Assembly (NCBI GenBank): GCA_045121595.1
Contig: JBGVGI010000012.1
Span: 186,001-250,000, forward strand
DNA from: Fumia sp045121595
GTDB lineage: Bacteria > Bacillota > Clostridia > Oscillospirales > Ruminococcaceae
Direction of reading: 5' to 3'
Length of the DNA stretch: 64,000 bases
Shown in pieces: positions 33,450 through 42,054 of this stretch (position 1 is its first letter; every line of letters starts with the position of its first letter). Position numbers and translations under genes: made by a program. Below the pieces are notes generated by a model. That model had not been told where the DNA came from. It worked only from the letters and a program-made list of their open reading frames with translations, and searched no databases.

Positions 33450-34919
33450 ATGGATATTTACAACGATATCGCAAAACGAACGAAAAACGAAGTTTACATT
33501 GGTGTAGTGGGTCCTGTAAGAACGGGAAAAAGCACCTTTATCAAAAAGTTTATGGAAAATCTCGTAATCCCGAACATTGATAACGATTTTCTGCGTGAAC
33601 GTGCTACCGACGAGCTTCCGCAGTCCTCGGGCGGTAAAACCATTATGACAACTGAGCCTAAGTTCATCCCCGAGGAAGCAGTTAAAATAACCCTTCCCGA
33701 CAACGCATCGTTAAATGTACGCCTTATCGACTGTGTAGGATACATCGTTCCAAGCTCACTCGGGTATTTTGAAAACGAAATGCCGAGAATGGTGCGTACC
33801 CCGTGGTTTGACGAGGAAGTCCCATTTAATATGGCGGCTGAAGTCGGTACGCAAAAAGTTATCACCGACCATTCTACCTTGGGTCTTGTCATAACAACTG
33901 ACGGCAGTATCACCGATATTCCGAGAGAAGAATACGAGGAAGCGGAAGAAAGAGTTATCCGTGAGCTTTCTGAAATAAATAAACCCTTTATCGTTCTTCT
34001 CAATACCGAAAACCCAAAAAGTGCCGACACCTTAAAGCTTAAAGAATATATGGAAACTAAATATCAAAAAAGAGTTTACCCCGTAAACTGTCTTGAACTG
34101 ACCGAAAAAAACATAAAAGAAATACTTAAAGAATTCCTTTTTGAATTTCCCGTCAGGGAATGTAACGTAAATCTCCCCCACTGGATTATCCCGCTATCTA
34201 AAGATAACTGGCTTAAAAAGTCCGTCTTTTGTGCTGTAAAGGACGCCTTTTTTGAAGTAAGAAAAATCAGTGATATCAATGATGTATCAGAAAAAATCAA
34301 GACGTGTGAGCATATCGAAAAGACGTCAGTTGAAGATATTGATTTAGGCAGTGGTACCGTAACTCTTGATATAATCCTTAAACCACACCTATTCTATAAA
34401 ATTTTAGGTGAAATGACGGGACTTGAGATTGAAAACGAAGCGTCGTTAATGCCCTGTATGACGGAACTTGCTCACTGCAAACGCGAGTACGACAAACTAA
34501 AAGGTGCACTCGATGAAGTAACGGCAACCGGCTACGGAATAGTAATGCCCTCTATGGATGAGCTTTCTTTAGAAGAACCTGAAATCGTAAAACAAGGTGG
34601 TAAATATGGTGTAAAACTCCGTGCCTCCGCCCCCAGTATCCATATGATGCGTGCCGACATTCAGACCGAAGTAAGCCCCATCGTCGGCAGTGAAAAGCAG
34701 TCCGAAGAGCTTATAATGTTCCTTTTAAAAGAATTCGAGGAAAACCCGAAAAAGATCTGGGAATCCAACATTTTCGGCAAATCCCTCCACGAGCTTGTAA
34801 ACGAAGGACTACACAACAAGCTTTACAGAATGCCCACTGATGCCCGTATGAAACTTCAGGAAACGATAGAACGTATCATCAACGAAGGTTGCAGCGGACT
34901 TGTATGTCTTATACTTTAA
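33450..34919 (+). CDS. spoIVA: Stage IV sporulation protein A (coat ATPase)
   Basis: Protein of 489 residues. It has an N-terminal TRAFAC-type ATPase domain with Walker A GPVRTGKST and the following switch and Walker B region RLIDCVGY. A middle domain and a C-terminal domain follow; the C-terminus (INEGCSGLVCLIL) is the membrane-targeting end. It polymerises on the forespore surface as the base of the coat. Presence of this gene marks the organism as an endospore former. Ends in a strong terminator. Confidence 0.97.
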   Translation: MDIYNDIAKRTKNEVYIGVVGPVRTGKSTFIKKFMENLVIPNIDNDFLRERATDELPQSSGGKTIMTTEPKFIPEEAVKITLPDNASLNVRLIDCVGYIVPSSLGYFENEMPRMVRTPWFDEEVPFNMAAEVGTQKVITDHSTLGLVITTDGSITDIPREEYEEAEERVIRELSEINKPFIVLLNTENPKSADTLKLKEYMETKYQKRVYPVNCLELTEKNIKEILKEFLFEFPVRECNVNLPHWIIPLSKDNWLKKSVFCAVKDAFFEVRKISDINDVSEKIKTCEHIEKTSVEDIDLGSGTVTLDIILKPHLFYKILGEMTGLEIENEASLMPCMTELAHCKREYDKLKGALDEVTATGYGIVMPSMDELSLEEPEIVKQGGKYGVKLRASAPSIHMMRADIQTEVSPIVGSEKQSEELIMFLLKEFEENPKKIWESNIFGKSLHELVNEGLHNKLYRMPTDARMKLQETIERIINEGCSGLVCLIL

Positions 34920-34921
34920 CC

Positions 34922-34951
34922 AAAAAACGCAGAGATTTTCTCTGCGTTTTT
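34922..34951 (+). terminator. Intrinsic terminator after spoIVA
   Basis: AAAAACGCAGAGA pairs with TCTCTGCGTTTTT around a short T loop. Confidence 0.9.
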
Positions 34952-34964
34952 GTTATCGTATGAC

Positions 34965-34993
34965 TTGACTAAACCTCCAAAAACATCTATACT
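34965..34993 (+). promoter_or_regulatory. Promoter of the sufCB unit
   Basis: TTGACT and TATACT with 17-bp spacing, 33 bp upstream of the sufC start. Confidence 0.78.
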
Positions 34994-35026
34994 ATTAATG
35001 ATTGATTGTTTAAAGGAGGAGCATCT

Positions 35027-35746
35027 TTGTTAACGCTTCAGAACATCTCCTGGAAATTACCCGACGGAGAAGAAATTTTAAAAGACATCTCCCTCACCGT
35101 AAAACCCGGTAAACTCACAGTAGTTACAGGTCCCAACGGTGGAGGAAAAACTTCCCTTGCTAAGATTATCGCAGGTATCGAAATCCCCTCAGGCGGTAAA
35201 ATTCTTTTCAAAGGCGAAGATATAACAAACCTTGACGTTACCGAAAGAGCAAAGAAAGGAATAAGCTACGCTTTTCAGCAGCCCGTTCGTTTTAAAGGTC
35301 TTACTGTACGTGACCTCTTGAAGCTTTCGGCAGGTGACAAGCTTAAGGATTCCGATTTCTGTGACCTTTTAGGCAGTGTAGGACTCTGCACACGCGATTA
35401 TATCAACCGCGAGGTTAATGCCAGTCTTTCGGGTGGCGAAATCAAACGTATCGAAATTGCAACCGTTTTAGTCCGTGACACCGAGCTTTCGGTATTTGAC
35501 GAACCCGAAGCAGGTATTGACTTATGGAGCTTTTCGGGTCTTATCGACGTTTTCGAAAAACAGAAAGCTAAAAAGAACCGTTCGATGCTCGTTATCTCCC
35601 ATCAGGAGAGAATTCTTAACATTGCCGATGAAATCATCGTAATTGCTGACGGCAAGGTAAGAACTCAGGGACCTAAGGACGAAATCCTCCCCACCCTTTT
35701 AAAGGGCGAGAAGGCAAACTACTGTCCTTTAAACAAGGAGGCGTAA
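35027..35746 (+). CDS. sufC: Iron-sulfur cluster assembly ATPase SufC
   Basis: ABC-type ATPase of 239 residues with Walker A GPNGGGKTS, Q-loop YAFQQPVRF, signature LSGGEIKRIEIATVL, Walker B LSVFDEPEAGIDLWS and the His switch VISHQE. The DEPEAGIDLW variant is the SufC hallmark. It starts with TTG at 35027 behind AAAGGAGGAGCATC; an earlier TTG lies before the ribosome site. Works with SufB-type scaffold next door. Only sufC and sufB are present, with no sufS, sufU or second SufB/D. Confidence 0.93.
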   Translation: MLTLQNISWKLPDGEEILKDISLTVKPGKLTVVTGPNGGGKTSLAKIIAGIEIPSGGKILFKGEDITNLDVTERAKKGISYAFQQPVRFKGLTVRDLLKLSAGDKLKDSDFCDLLGSVGLCTRDYINREVNASLSGGEIKRIEIATVLVRDTELSVFDEPEAGIDLWSFSGLIDVFEKQKAKKNRSMLVISHQERILNIADEIIVIADGKVRTQGPKDEILPTLLKGEKANYCPLNKEA

Positions 35747-35747
35747 T

Positions 35748-36668
35748 ATGAACAACGTTACAGAACAACTCCTTAAGATGATTTCCGACTTTGACGGCGA
35801 ATTCAAAGGTGCTTACAACATCCGCGAGGACGGAGGTTGTGCTGCAAGACAGTCGACTGAAAATATCAGTATTGAGTCAAAAGAAGATGCCCCGGGTCTT
35901 GTTATTAAGGTTAAACCCGACACTAAAAACGAAAAAGTTTTCATCCCCGCCTGCGTTACCAAAGGCGGCATTGACGATTTGGTTTACAACGATTTTTACA
36001 TCGGTGAGAATGCAGATATCGAAATTCAGGCAGGTTGCGGTGTCCACAATGAGGAGGACGCAGATGCAAGACATAACGGTATTCACCGTTTCTTCTTAGG
36101 CAAAGGTGCAAAAGCACTTTACGTTGAAAAGCATATCGGTACGGGCGAAAGCAAGGGTAAAAAACGCATCGACCCCATCACCGAAATTTTCCTTGAAGAA
36201 GGTGCTGTCTTAGAGATGGAAACCACCCAGATAGGTGGCGTTGACTCAACCGACAGAAAGACAAACGCCGTTTTGAAAGAAAACGCAAAGCTTATCATTC
36301 ACGAAAACCTTCTGACTGAATTTGAGCAGGTGGCAAAGAGTGATTTCAACGTATTGATGAATGGTGACGATTCCTCTGTTGACCTTATCTCAAGAAGTGT
36401 TGCAAGGGATACCTCCCACCAGGAATATCATTCCAAAATAAGCGGTAACACCCGTTGTACAGGTCATTCCGAATGCGATGCAATTTTAGTGGGCAACGGC
36501 ACTGTAAACGCTGTTCCCGAGCTTTTCGCAGGACATATTGATGCGTCACTTATCCACGAAGCCGCAATCGGTAAAATCGCAGGAGAACAGATCTTAAAGC
36601 TTAAAACTTTAGGTCTTACCGACGAAGAAGCCGAACAGAAAATTATCGAAGGCTTCTTAAAAGCATAA
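35748..36668 (+). CDS. sufB: SufB/SufD-family iron-sulfur cluster scaffold, short form
   Basis: Protein of 306 residues, far shorter than the ~470-residue SufB. It contains the SufBD beta-helix core (VQAGCGVHNEEDADARHNGIHRF; HSECDAILVGNGTVNAVPEL) and the C-terminal EAAIGKIAGEQILKLKTLGL helix that contacts SufC. It starts one base after sufC and they overlap functionally as a pair. This matches minimal SUF-like (SmsCB-type) systems thought to be ancestral. Name used in the family sense; it could equally be called SmsB. Confidence 0.9.
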   Translation: MNNVTEQLLKMISDFDGEFKGAYNIREDGGCAARQSTENISIESKEDAPGLVIKVKPDTKNEKVFIPACVTKGGIDDLVYNDFYIGENADIEIQAGCGVHNEEDADARHNGIHRFFLGKGAKALYVEKHIGTGESKGKKRIDPITEIFLEEGAVLEMETTQIGGVDSTDRKTNAVLKENAKLIIHENLLTEFEQVAKSDFNVLMNGDDSSVDLISRSVARDTSHQEYHSKISGNTRCTGHSECDAILVGNGTVNAVPELFAGHIDASLIHEAAIGKIAGEQILKLKTLGLTDEEAEQKIIEGFLKA

Positions 36669-36709
36669 AATTTTACAAAATGTAGGGGACGGCATCCTCG
36701 ACGTCCCTA

Positions 36710-36738
36710 AAAACTCCCTTATTAAAGGGAGTTTTTTC
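36710..36738 (+). terminator. Terminator after sufCB, next to a small inverted repeat
   Basis: AAAACTCCCT / AGGGAGTTTTTT. Just before it, TAGGGGACG at 36684 pairs with CGTCCCTA at 36701, which resembles a palindromic REP-like unit. Confidence 0.8.
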
Positions 36739-36767
36739 TTTACTAACAACAAAACTTATGCTACAAT
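36739..36767 (+). promoter_or_regulatory. Promoter of the unknown-function gene
   Basis: TTTACT and TACAAT with 17-bp spacing, starting inside the T tract of the preceding terminator. Confidence 0.65.
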
Positions 36768-36789
36768 GTAAGCAAAAGGAGGCGCCTTT

Positions 36790-37509
36790 ATGCAAGACAG
36801 TTATGTAGGTGATATCGGTGATTACGGCAAATATGGTTTACTCCGTGAAATCTGTGCAAAACCATTGTCTTTAGCAGTAAATTGGTACAAAGTCAATCCT
36901 CAAAAGTTCAGTAAACAAGATGATGGGAAATATATAAATTATTTATCTATGCCGCAAATATACAGAGAATATGACTCATTGCTATTTGACTCTTTACATA
37001 AGATTGTCTGTATCGAAAACAATCGCCACATTAAACGGATTGAAGATGAAAACTTATTTAATGCCATATATTTTTCAAAGGAAATCGACAAAAGCAGACC
37101 GGAATGGCACCTTAATGCTTTGGAACAAACAGAAGGGGCATCTGTAGTTTTTCTGGATCCTGATAATGGACTTGAAACCTTAAAAATGCATCTTTCAAAT
37201 TCTGCTACCCCAAAACATGTAAAGTGGTCCGAATTAAAAGGCTACTACCAAAGAGGGCAGAATGTAATTCTATATCAACACCGACCTCAAATGACAAAGA
37301 AGGAAAAGTGTATAGAAACTGTTATGCAATTTCAAAAAGATTATTTATCAGCAGATTATGTGAAACTATTAGAATTTCCAAAATATACGAATCGTTTTTA
37401 TTTTATGTTTCTACACAAGGATTATAAAAAAGTCTTTGAAGATATCTGTTTTTCGATGGTGCAAAAATGGGGTAAAGACGACTTTTGCCGTGAAATTATT
37501 TTAGAATAA
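36790..37509 (+). CDS. Protein of unknown function, YVGDIGDYGKYGLLR family
   Basis: Protein of 239 residues that I do not recognise as a characterised enzyme. It begins with QDSYVGDIGDYGKYGLLREI, has a Rossmann-like central strand VVFLDPDNGLET near 122-133 that resembles DPPY-type nucleotide or SAM-binding motifs, and ends with a short helical tail. No signal peptide or membrane segment. More AT-rich than neighbours. Related proteins with a GDIGDYxKYxLLR start occur sporadically, sometimes near restriction genes (from memory, not verified). A defence or nucleic-acid role is speculative. Single-gene unit with its own promoter. Confidence 0.6.
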   Translation: MQDSYVGDIGDYGKYGLLREICAKPLSLAVNWYKVNPQKFSKQDDGKYINYLSMPQIYREYDSLLFDSLHKIVCIENNRHIKRIEDENLFNAIYFSKEIDKSRPEWHLNALEQTEGASVVFLDPDNGLETLKMHLSNSATPKHVKWSELKGYYQRGQNVILYQHRPQMTKKEKCIETVMQFQKDYLSADYVKLLEFPKYTNRFYFMFLHKDYKKVFEDICFSMVQKWGKDDFCREIILE

Positions 37510-37548
37510 ACAGGCATATTCTATTCGCAGTTTAAAGGAGCTGATTTT

Positions 37549-38769
37549 ATGAAGAAAATTATAGCATTGATTACACTCACTCTCACACTTTTATCCTCTT
37601 GCAACAAACCCGATATGACAATTAAAAACGCAACCTTAATCGATACGTCACAGGTTAATAAAATCTCCACCCTTTTGGACGACAAACTCATCGCATACCG
37701 CTATATAGGTGATAAGTTGTTTACCCGTTGGCATATCGGAATATCGTCAGGTCCCGAAGAAGAAATAGACCAATATGTACACGAATTGGGCTATATCGAC
37801 TGTAACGATAATACCTTTGTAAAAGTCGCAGAAGTTTTACCCATAGATGAAGTGGGATGTAATATTTCTGCGGACAGAAACTTCATCTATTACACTTACA
37901 ACGAATACCCAGAAGGCACTCCCTACCCCAAAACCTACGAGGAACAGCGCGCTCTTCTTTTTAACACCCCAACCACAGTTTTACAGTATAACGTTAAAAC
38001 GGGTGAAGTGAAAACCCTCACTGTAGAAAACTATTCAGGTAACACTTTACCTATGGAAAACGAAACCGCCGTGATGAACAGTTTCAGATACTCCGCAGGC
38101 GATTTGCCCGAAAAAGAGTACGTCACCTACCTCGACTTTAAAAACGGCACCAGCAAGGTGTTGTACAGTAAAGATGATAAAAAAGAACTTGAATATTCCC
38201 TTTTAGAAGCAGGACAAAGATATATATTTGTTTATTCATTGAGAAATAAGGACGTTACCCCATTTGTAAAAATCATCGATACCCACGATTTTTCCGAAAA
38301 GGTTGTAGATGTTTCAGGCATAGTAAAGGATGATGAATATTTCCATAGAAACATCAAAAACGATACCTTTTTCCTTTACTCTGATACTGACGGAAAATAT
38401 GGTCCTATTTATAAATTCTCCCCCGAAAACGATTTTGAAATAGACGAAGGTAAATTATCTGAAATTGAAGAATTTCATACCTATGTTTCTAATACAGTTG
38501 GATATGAACCCGGTGAAACAAGAGGAAAGTATTTCCAGATAGAAAACTTTATCACCGGAGAAAGAACAATTCTTGATATAGATATTGATGGTTTCGTCCC
38601 ACCAATTTTAACCCAAGGAACTTCCCTCTATCACACATCCGGAGAAAACTATATCCTCTATTCAGGAAATGATAAAATCTGGAGCTTCTACCCTGTTTTC
38701 AATTTACAGACAGACTTTAAATTCTATTATGTAAAAGGCGAAGAAGTATACAGAGCAATGGGAAAATAA
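37549..38769 (+). CDS. Lipoprotein of unknown function
   Basis: Protein of 406 residues with signal peptide and lipobox LSSC (Cys18 or so: LLSSCNKPD). The body is a series of short beta-rich units (YIFVYSLRNKDV, YKFSPENDFEI, FYLYS-like), consistent with a beta-propeller, but no named domain is recognised. The start follows AAAGGAGCTGATTTT. It is followed by a terminator shared with the convergent AraC regulator. Likely surface-exposed; ligand unknown. Confidence 0.75.
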   Translation: MKKIIALITLTLTLLSSCNKPDMTIKNATLIDTSQVNKISTLLDDKLIAYRYIGDKLFTRWHIGISSGPEEEIDQYVHELGYIDCNDNTFVKVAEVLPIDEVGCNISADRNFIYYTYNEYPEGTPYPKTYEEQRALLFNTPTTVLQYNVKTGEVKTLTVENYSGNTLPMENETAVMNSFRYSAGDLPEKEYVTYLDFKNGTSKVLYSKDDKKELEYSLLEAGQRYIFVYSLRNKDVTPFVKIIDTHDFSEKVVDVSGIVKDDEYFHRNIKNDTFFLYSDTDGKYGPIYKFSPENDFEIDEGKLSEIEEFHTYVSNTVGYEPGETRGKYFQIENFITGERTILDIDIDGFVPPILTQGTSLYHTSGENYILYSGNDKIWSFYPVFNLQTDFKFYYVKGEEVYRAMGK

Positions 38770-38798
38770 AAAGGAATGGATTGCTCCATTCCTTTTTT
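38767..38798. terminator. Bidirectional terminator
   Basis: AAAAAGGAATGGA pairs with TCCATTCCTTTTTT between convergent genes. Confidence 0.85.
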
Positions 38799-39663
38799 AA
38801 TGTGCCAACAGTTTTGAATCCTTTCTGAGTTCACGTGGGGTGAAGCCTTTGTACTTTTTAAAGGCTTTATTGAAGTTTACAGTGGTGTTGAAGCCACACT
38901 CGAGTGCTATTTCGAGCATCGTCATTTTGTTATTGGAAAGGATAAGCCTCGTCGCCTTTTCGATACGCCTTGCCGTGATGTAATCCCAAAGTGAGATACC
39001 GTTTACCTCTTTGAAAATATGCGAAAAGTAGTTGGGGCTTAAGTTTGCGATATCCGAAAGGGTCTTTAAGGTAATCTCCTCGCCGAGATGCGCGTCAATA
39101 TAGTTGTAAACCGCTAAGATATTGTTCCCTTTGTCGGCGCGGATATACCCTCTGTATCCGTGGTTTCGAAGTAAATCAACCAAGATAAGGTGCAAATGTG
39201 CTTTTATGGCAAGGGAATACTGTACCCCTTCGTTTATAAGCTCGTTTTTTATCATATCGTGATGAAGCCTTAAAATTCCTGACTTATCGGCAGGAATTCT
39301 GTTTGAAAACCCGGGTGCATGATAAAAACAGAAATTTATATAGCTGTCACCAAAGCTTTCGGAAAACTCCTCACTTAAGTACCTCGGTTCAAAATGCAGA
39401 TTTGTAATTGAAAGTCCGCCTTTGTCAATCTGCGTGAGTGAATGCGCCTCATTTGAAGAAAAAACAAAAACGTCCCCGGGTGCTACGGGATAAACCGCAT
39501 TTTCAGTTGTATACTCCCCCGTTCCGCTGTTGACGACTGTGATTTCAAAACGGGTATGGGAGTGCCTTACGTATTCACGTACCCTCTCTTCGATATTCAC
39601 GTTCCACATTTTCAAAAGCGGATTACCACTTTCAAGCAAAAGTTCACCTATAGTTTCCTGCAT
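38797..39663 (-). CDS. AraC-family transcriptional regulator
   Basis: Protein of 288 residues with an N-terminal cupin-type sugar-sensing domain (residues ~10-160, EITVVNSGTGEY and HSLTQID) and a C-terminal double helix-turn-helix (ITLKTLSDIANLSPNYFSHI; MTMLEIALECGFNTTVNFNK; FKKYKGFTPRELRK). I start at the ATG at 39663 behind GGGTGA; an upstream TTG lies inside the ribosome site. It is divergent from the enolase-superfamily operon, a layout typical of a dedicated activator. Confidence 0.92.
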   Translation of the reverse strand: MQETIGELLLESGNPLLKMWNVNIEERVREYVRHSHTRFEITVVNSGTGEYTTENAVYPVAPGDVFVFSSNEAHSLTQIDKGGLSITNLHFEPRYLSEEFSESFGDSYINFCFYHAPGFSNRIPADKSGILRLHHDMIKNELINEGVQYSLAIKAHLHLILVDLLRNHGYRGYIRADKGNNILAVYNYIDAHLGEEITLKTLSDIANLSPNYFSHIFKEVNGISLWDYITARRIEKATRLILSNNKMTMLEIALECGFNTTVNFNKAFKKYKGFTPRELRKDSKLLAH

Positions 39664-39707
39664 AATTTCACCCAAATCGTAATATAGTTTTATTTTTCAG
39701 TAAAATA

Positions 39708-39723
39708 ATTTGCGAAATTTACC
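39708..39723 (-). promoter_or_regulatory. Copy of the GGTAAATTTGCGCAAA-like motif
   Basis: The minus strand reads GGTAAATTTCGCAAAT in the intergenic region between the AraC regulator and the sugar-acid operon. Candidate operator. Confidence 0.4.
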
Positions 39724-39785
39724 TATATGTTGTAATATAATTAGTATATATAGAAAAACAAAATATGTCAATAAGGAGAGTTTTT

Positions 39786-41123
39786 ATGAATTACTGTTCA
39801 AACCCCTCAGATTTGCGTATCACTGATATGCGATTCGTAGACATCGACGGTGCACCCAAACGTTGCACAATTTTAAGAATCGACACAAACCAGGGCATTT
39901 CAGGTTTCGGTGAAGTGCGTGACGCGTCTTCAAAGACCTATGCGCTTATGCTCAAAAGCCGTATTTTAGGCGAAAACCCCTGTAACGTTGATAAAATCTT
40001 CCGCAAAATCAAACAGTTCGGCGGTCCTTCCCGTCAGGGCGGTGGCGTAAGCGGTATCGAAATTGCCCTCTGGGACTTGGCAGGTAAAGCGTACGGCGTC
40101 CCCCTTTATCAGCTTTTAGGCGGTAAATTCCGTGACGAAGTAAGAGTTTACTGTGATACCGACGTTGACGGCAAACACACAGGTCACGATATGGGACTTG
40201 CCCTCAAAAAGAGAATGGATATGGGCTTTACCTTCCTTAAAATGGACCTTGGTATCGGTCTTTTGCTCGACGAACCCGGTACTTTGAATGCTCCTCTTGG
40301 CTTTATCGACGATATGAAAAAGTATGCTTCTCACATCCTCAACGTTCAGGGTGGCTCTGTTACTGCTGATATGGTTCGCCATCAGAAGAGTTATTCTATC
40401 GTTACAACAGCTCACCCCCATACGGGTATCCATTTAACTGAAAAAGGTCTTGATTTCCTTGAAAATTACGTTAAAGAAGTAAGAGAAGTTATCGGATACG
40501 AAGTTCCCCTTGCTATCGACCATTTCGGTCATATCTGTGTTGAGGACTGCATCCGTTTCGCAAGACGTATGGAGCCTTACAACCTTGCATGGATTGAAGA
40601 TATGGTTCCCTGGATGTACACAGACCAGTACGTTCGTCTTAAAAACTCCACAACTATCCCCGTTTGTACCGGTGAAGATATCTACCTTAAAGAAGGCTTT
40701 GAAACACTTATCAAAGCAGGTGGAGTATCTGTAATTCACCCCGATATTTTAACTTGTGGTGGTGCTTTAGAGCTTAAGAAAATCGCTGATATCGCTGACG
40801 AAAACGGCGTTGCAGTTGCCGTTCATATGGCAGAAAGCCCCGTTGCTTGTCTTGCGGCAGTACATACTGCGGCTGCTATGCATAACTGTCTTGCACTCGA
40901 ATTCCATTCCGTAGACGTTCCCTGGTGGGCAGATATGGTAACAGGAATCAATAACCCCATCTTCGAAAACGGCTTTATCAAAGTTCCCGAAAAACCCGGT
41001 CTTGGCTTTGATGACTTAAACGAAGAAGTTTTGCGTGAGCATATTAACCCCAATATTCCCGGTTACTTTGAACCTACCGATGAATGGAATAAAGAATTTT
41101 CAAACGACAGAATCTGGAGCTGA
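39786..41123 (+). CDS. Enolase-superfamily (mandelate racemase-type) sugar-acid dehydratase or racemase
   Basis: Protein of 445 residues. The enolase fold shows an N-terminal capping domain and a barrel with metal ligands in AIDHFGH (Asp), WIEDMVPW (Glu) and CTGEDIYL (Glu), plus a candidate catalytic Lys in FLKMDLG and His in VHMAESP. That combination is typical of acid-sugar dehydratases in the mandelate racemase group. Reaction and substrate are not certain; the operon suggests dehydration of an aldonate such as one derived from xylan. The start follows AAGGAGAGTTTTT. Confidence 0.8.
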   Translation: MNYCSNPSDLRITDMRFVDIDGAPKRCTILRIDTNQGISGFGEVRDASSKTYALMLKSRILGENPCNVDKIFRKIKQFGGPSRQGGGVSGIEIALWDLAGKAYGVPLYQLLGGKFRDEVRVYCDTDVDGKHTGHDMGLALKKRMDMGFTFLKMDLGIGLLLDEPGTLNAPLGFIDDMKKYASHILNVQGGSVTADMVRHQKSYSIVTTAHPHTGIHLTEKGLDFLENYVKEVREVIGYEVPLAIDHFGHICVEDCIRFARRMEPYNLAWIEDMVPWMYTDQYVRLKNSTTIPVCTGEDIYLKEGFETLIKAGGVSVIHPDILTCGGALELKKIADIADENGVAVAVHMAESPVACLAAVHTAAAMHNCLALEFHSVDVPWWADMVTGINNPIFENGFIKVPEKPGLGFDDLNEEVLREHINPNIPGYFEPTDEWNKEFSNDRIWS

Positions 41124-41128
41124 TTAAT

Positions 41129-42043
41129 ATGAATTTTAATGACAGAGAAAAAGTAATAGCTTTAACCCCTTTGTGGAAAGGTGAACGTCTCCCCGATGGA
41201 CGACCCAAAGTCGAAGACAAATATCTTGACGCACTTTACGGTATGACACTCGAAGAAGTGTGGAAACCTATATACGTATTAGGTTATGAAAATCAGTTTG
41301 TGGGTGGCGGACTTGCTCCCCTCACCCCCTTGCATGATGACGGCAGAAAATTAGTCGGCCGTGCAGTTACCTGTACTTACTGCCCCACAAGACCTGACTT
41401 GCACGAATTGCAGTTTGCACGTGGTGCCGAAGACGGCAGAAGCGGTAACTACAACCAGTGGGTTATCGACAACCTTTACGAAAGAGACGTTGTAGTCTGC
41501 GATATGTACGATAAAATTTACAAAGGAACTTTCCTTGGCGGAAACCTCACAACTGCCGTCAAAAAACGCACCAAAACAGGCGGTGCTGTTATCTGGGGCG
41601 GTGTAAGAGACGTTGAACAGATGAAGACTGTTCCCGATGTTCAGGTTTACTACCGTGGCATCGACCCCACACCTATCCGTGAATTCGTTATGAAAGACTG
41701 GAACGATATCACTTCCTTTGGCGGTGCAGTTTGTCTCCCTGGCGACGTTGTATTCGGTGCAGGTGGCGGTGTACTCTTTATCCCCTCTCACCTTGTTGCA
41801 GACGTTGTTGAAGGTGCTGCAAAAACTCACGTAAAAGACGATTTCGGCTTTGAAATGATAGGTCAGGGCAAATTCACAACTGCGCAGATTGACAGAAACA
41901 CCTGGACAGAAGAAATGCTTGATATGTTAGTTGAATGGATTAAGACTGACCCCCGTGGTGAAGAATACCGTGACCTTGACTGGTCCAAAGAATATGACCT
42001 TGCAAGGAACGGTGACCCCAACGATACACAGACAGCTCTTTAA
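41129..42043 (+). CDS. RraA-like protein, possible 2-keto acid aldolase
   Basis: Protein of 304 residues with the RraA fold (GGVRDVEQMKTVPDVQVYYR; FGGAVCLPGDVVFGAGGGVL), which includes the GxxRD and GD...G metal-binding residues of the class II HMG/CHA aldolases. It is longer than RraA (161) and HMG aldolases (~220), owing to N-terminal and C-terminal additions. It follows the dehydratase by 5 bp, so it could cleave or process the 2-keto-3-deoxy acid. RNase E regulation is not expected in this lineage. Confidence 0.75.
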   Translation: MNFNDREKVIALTPLWKGERLPDGRPKVEDKYLDALYGMTLEEVWKPIYVLGYENQFVGGGLAPLTPLHDDGRKLVGRAVTCTYCPTRPDLHELQFARGAEDGRSGNYNQWVIDNLYERDVVVCDMYDKIYKGTFLGGNLTTAVKKRTKTGGAVIWGGVRDVEQMKTVPDVQVYYRGIDPTPIREFVMKDWNDITSFGGAVCLPGDVVFGAGGGVLFIPSHLVADVVEGAAKTHVKDDFGFEMIGQGKFTTAQIDRNTWTEEMLDMLVEWIKTDPRGEEYRDLDWSKEYDLARNGDPNDTQTAL

Positions 42044-42054
42044 GGAGTGATAAC

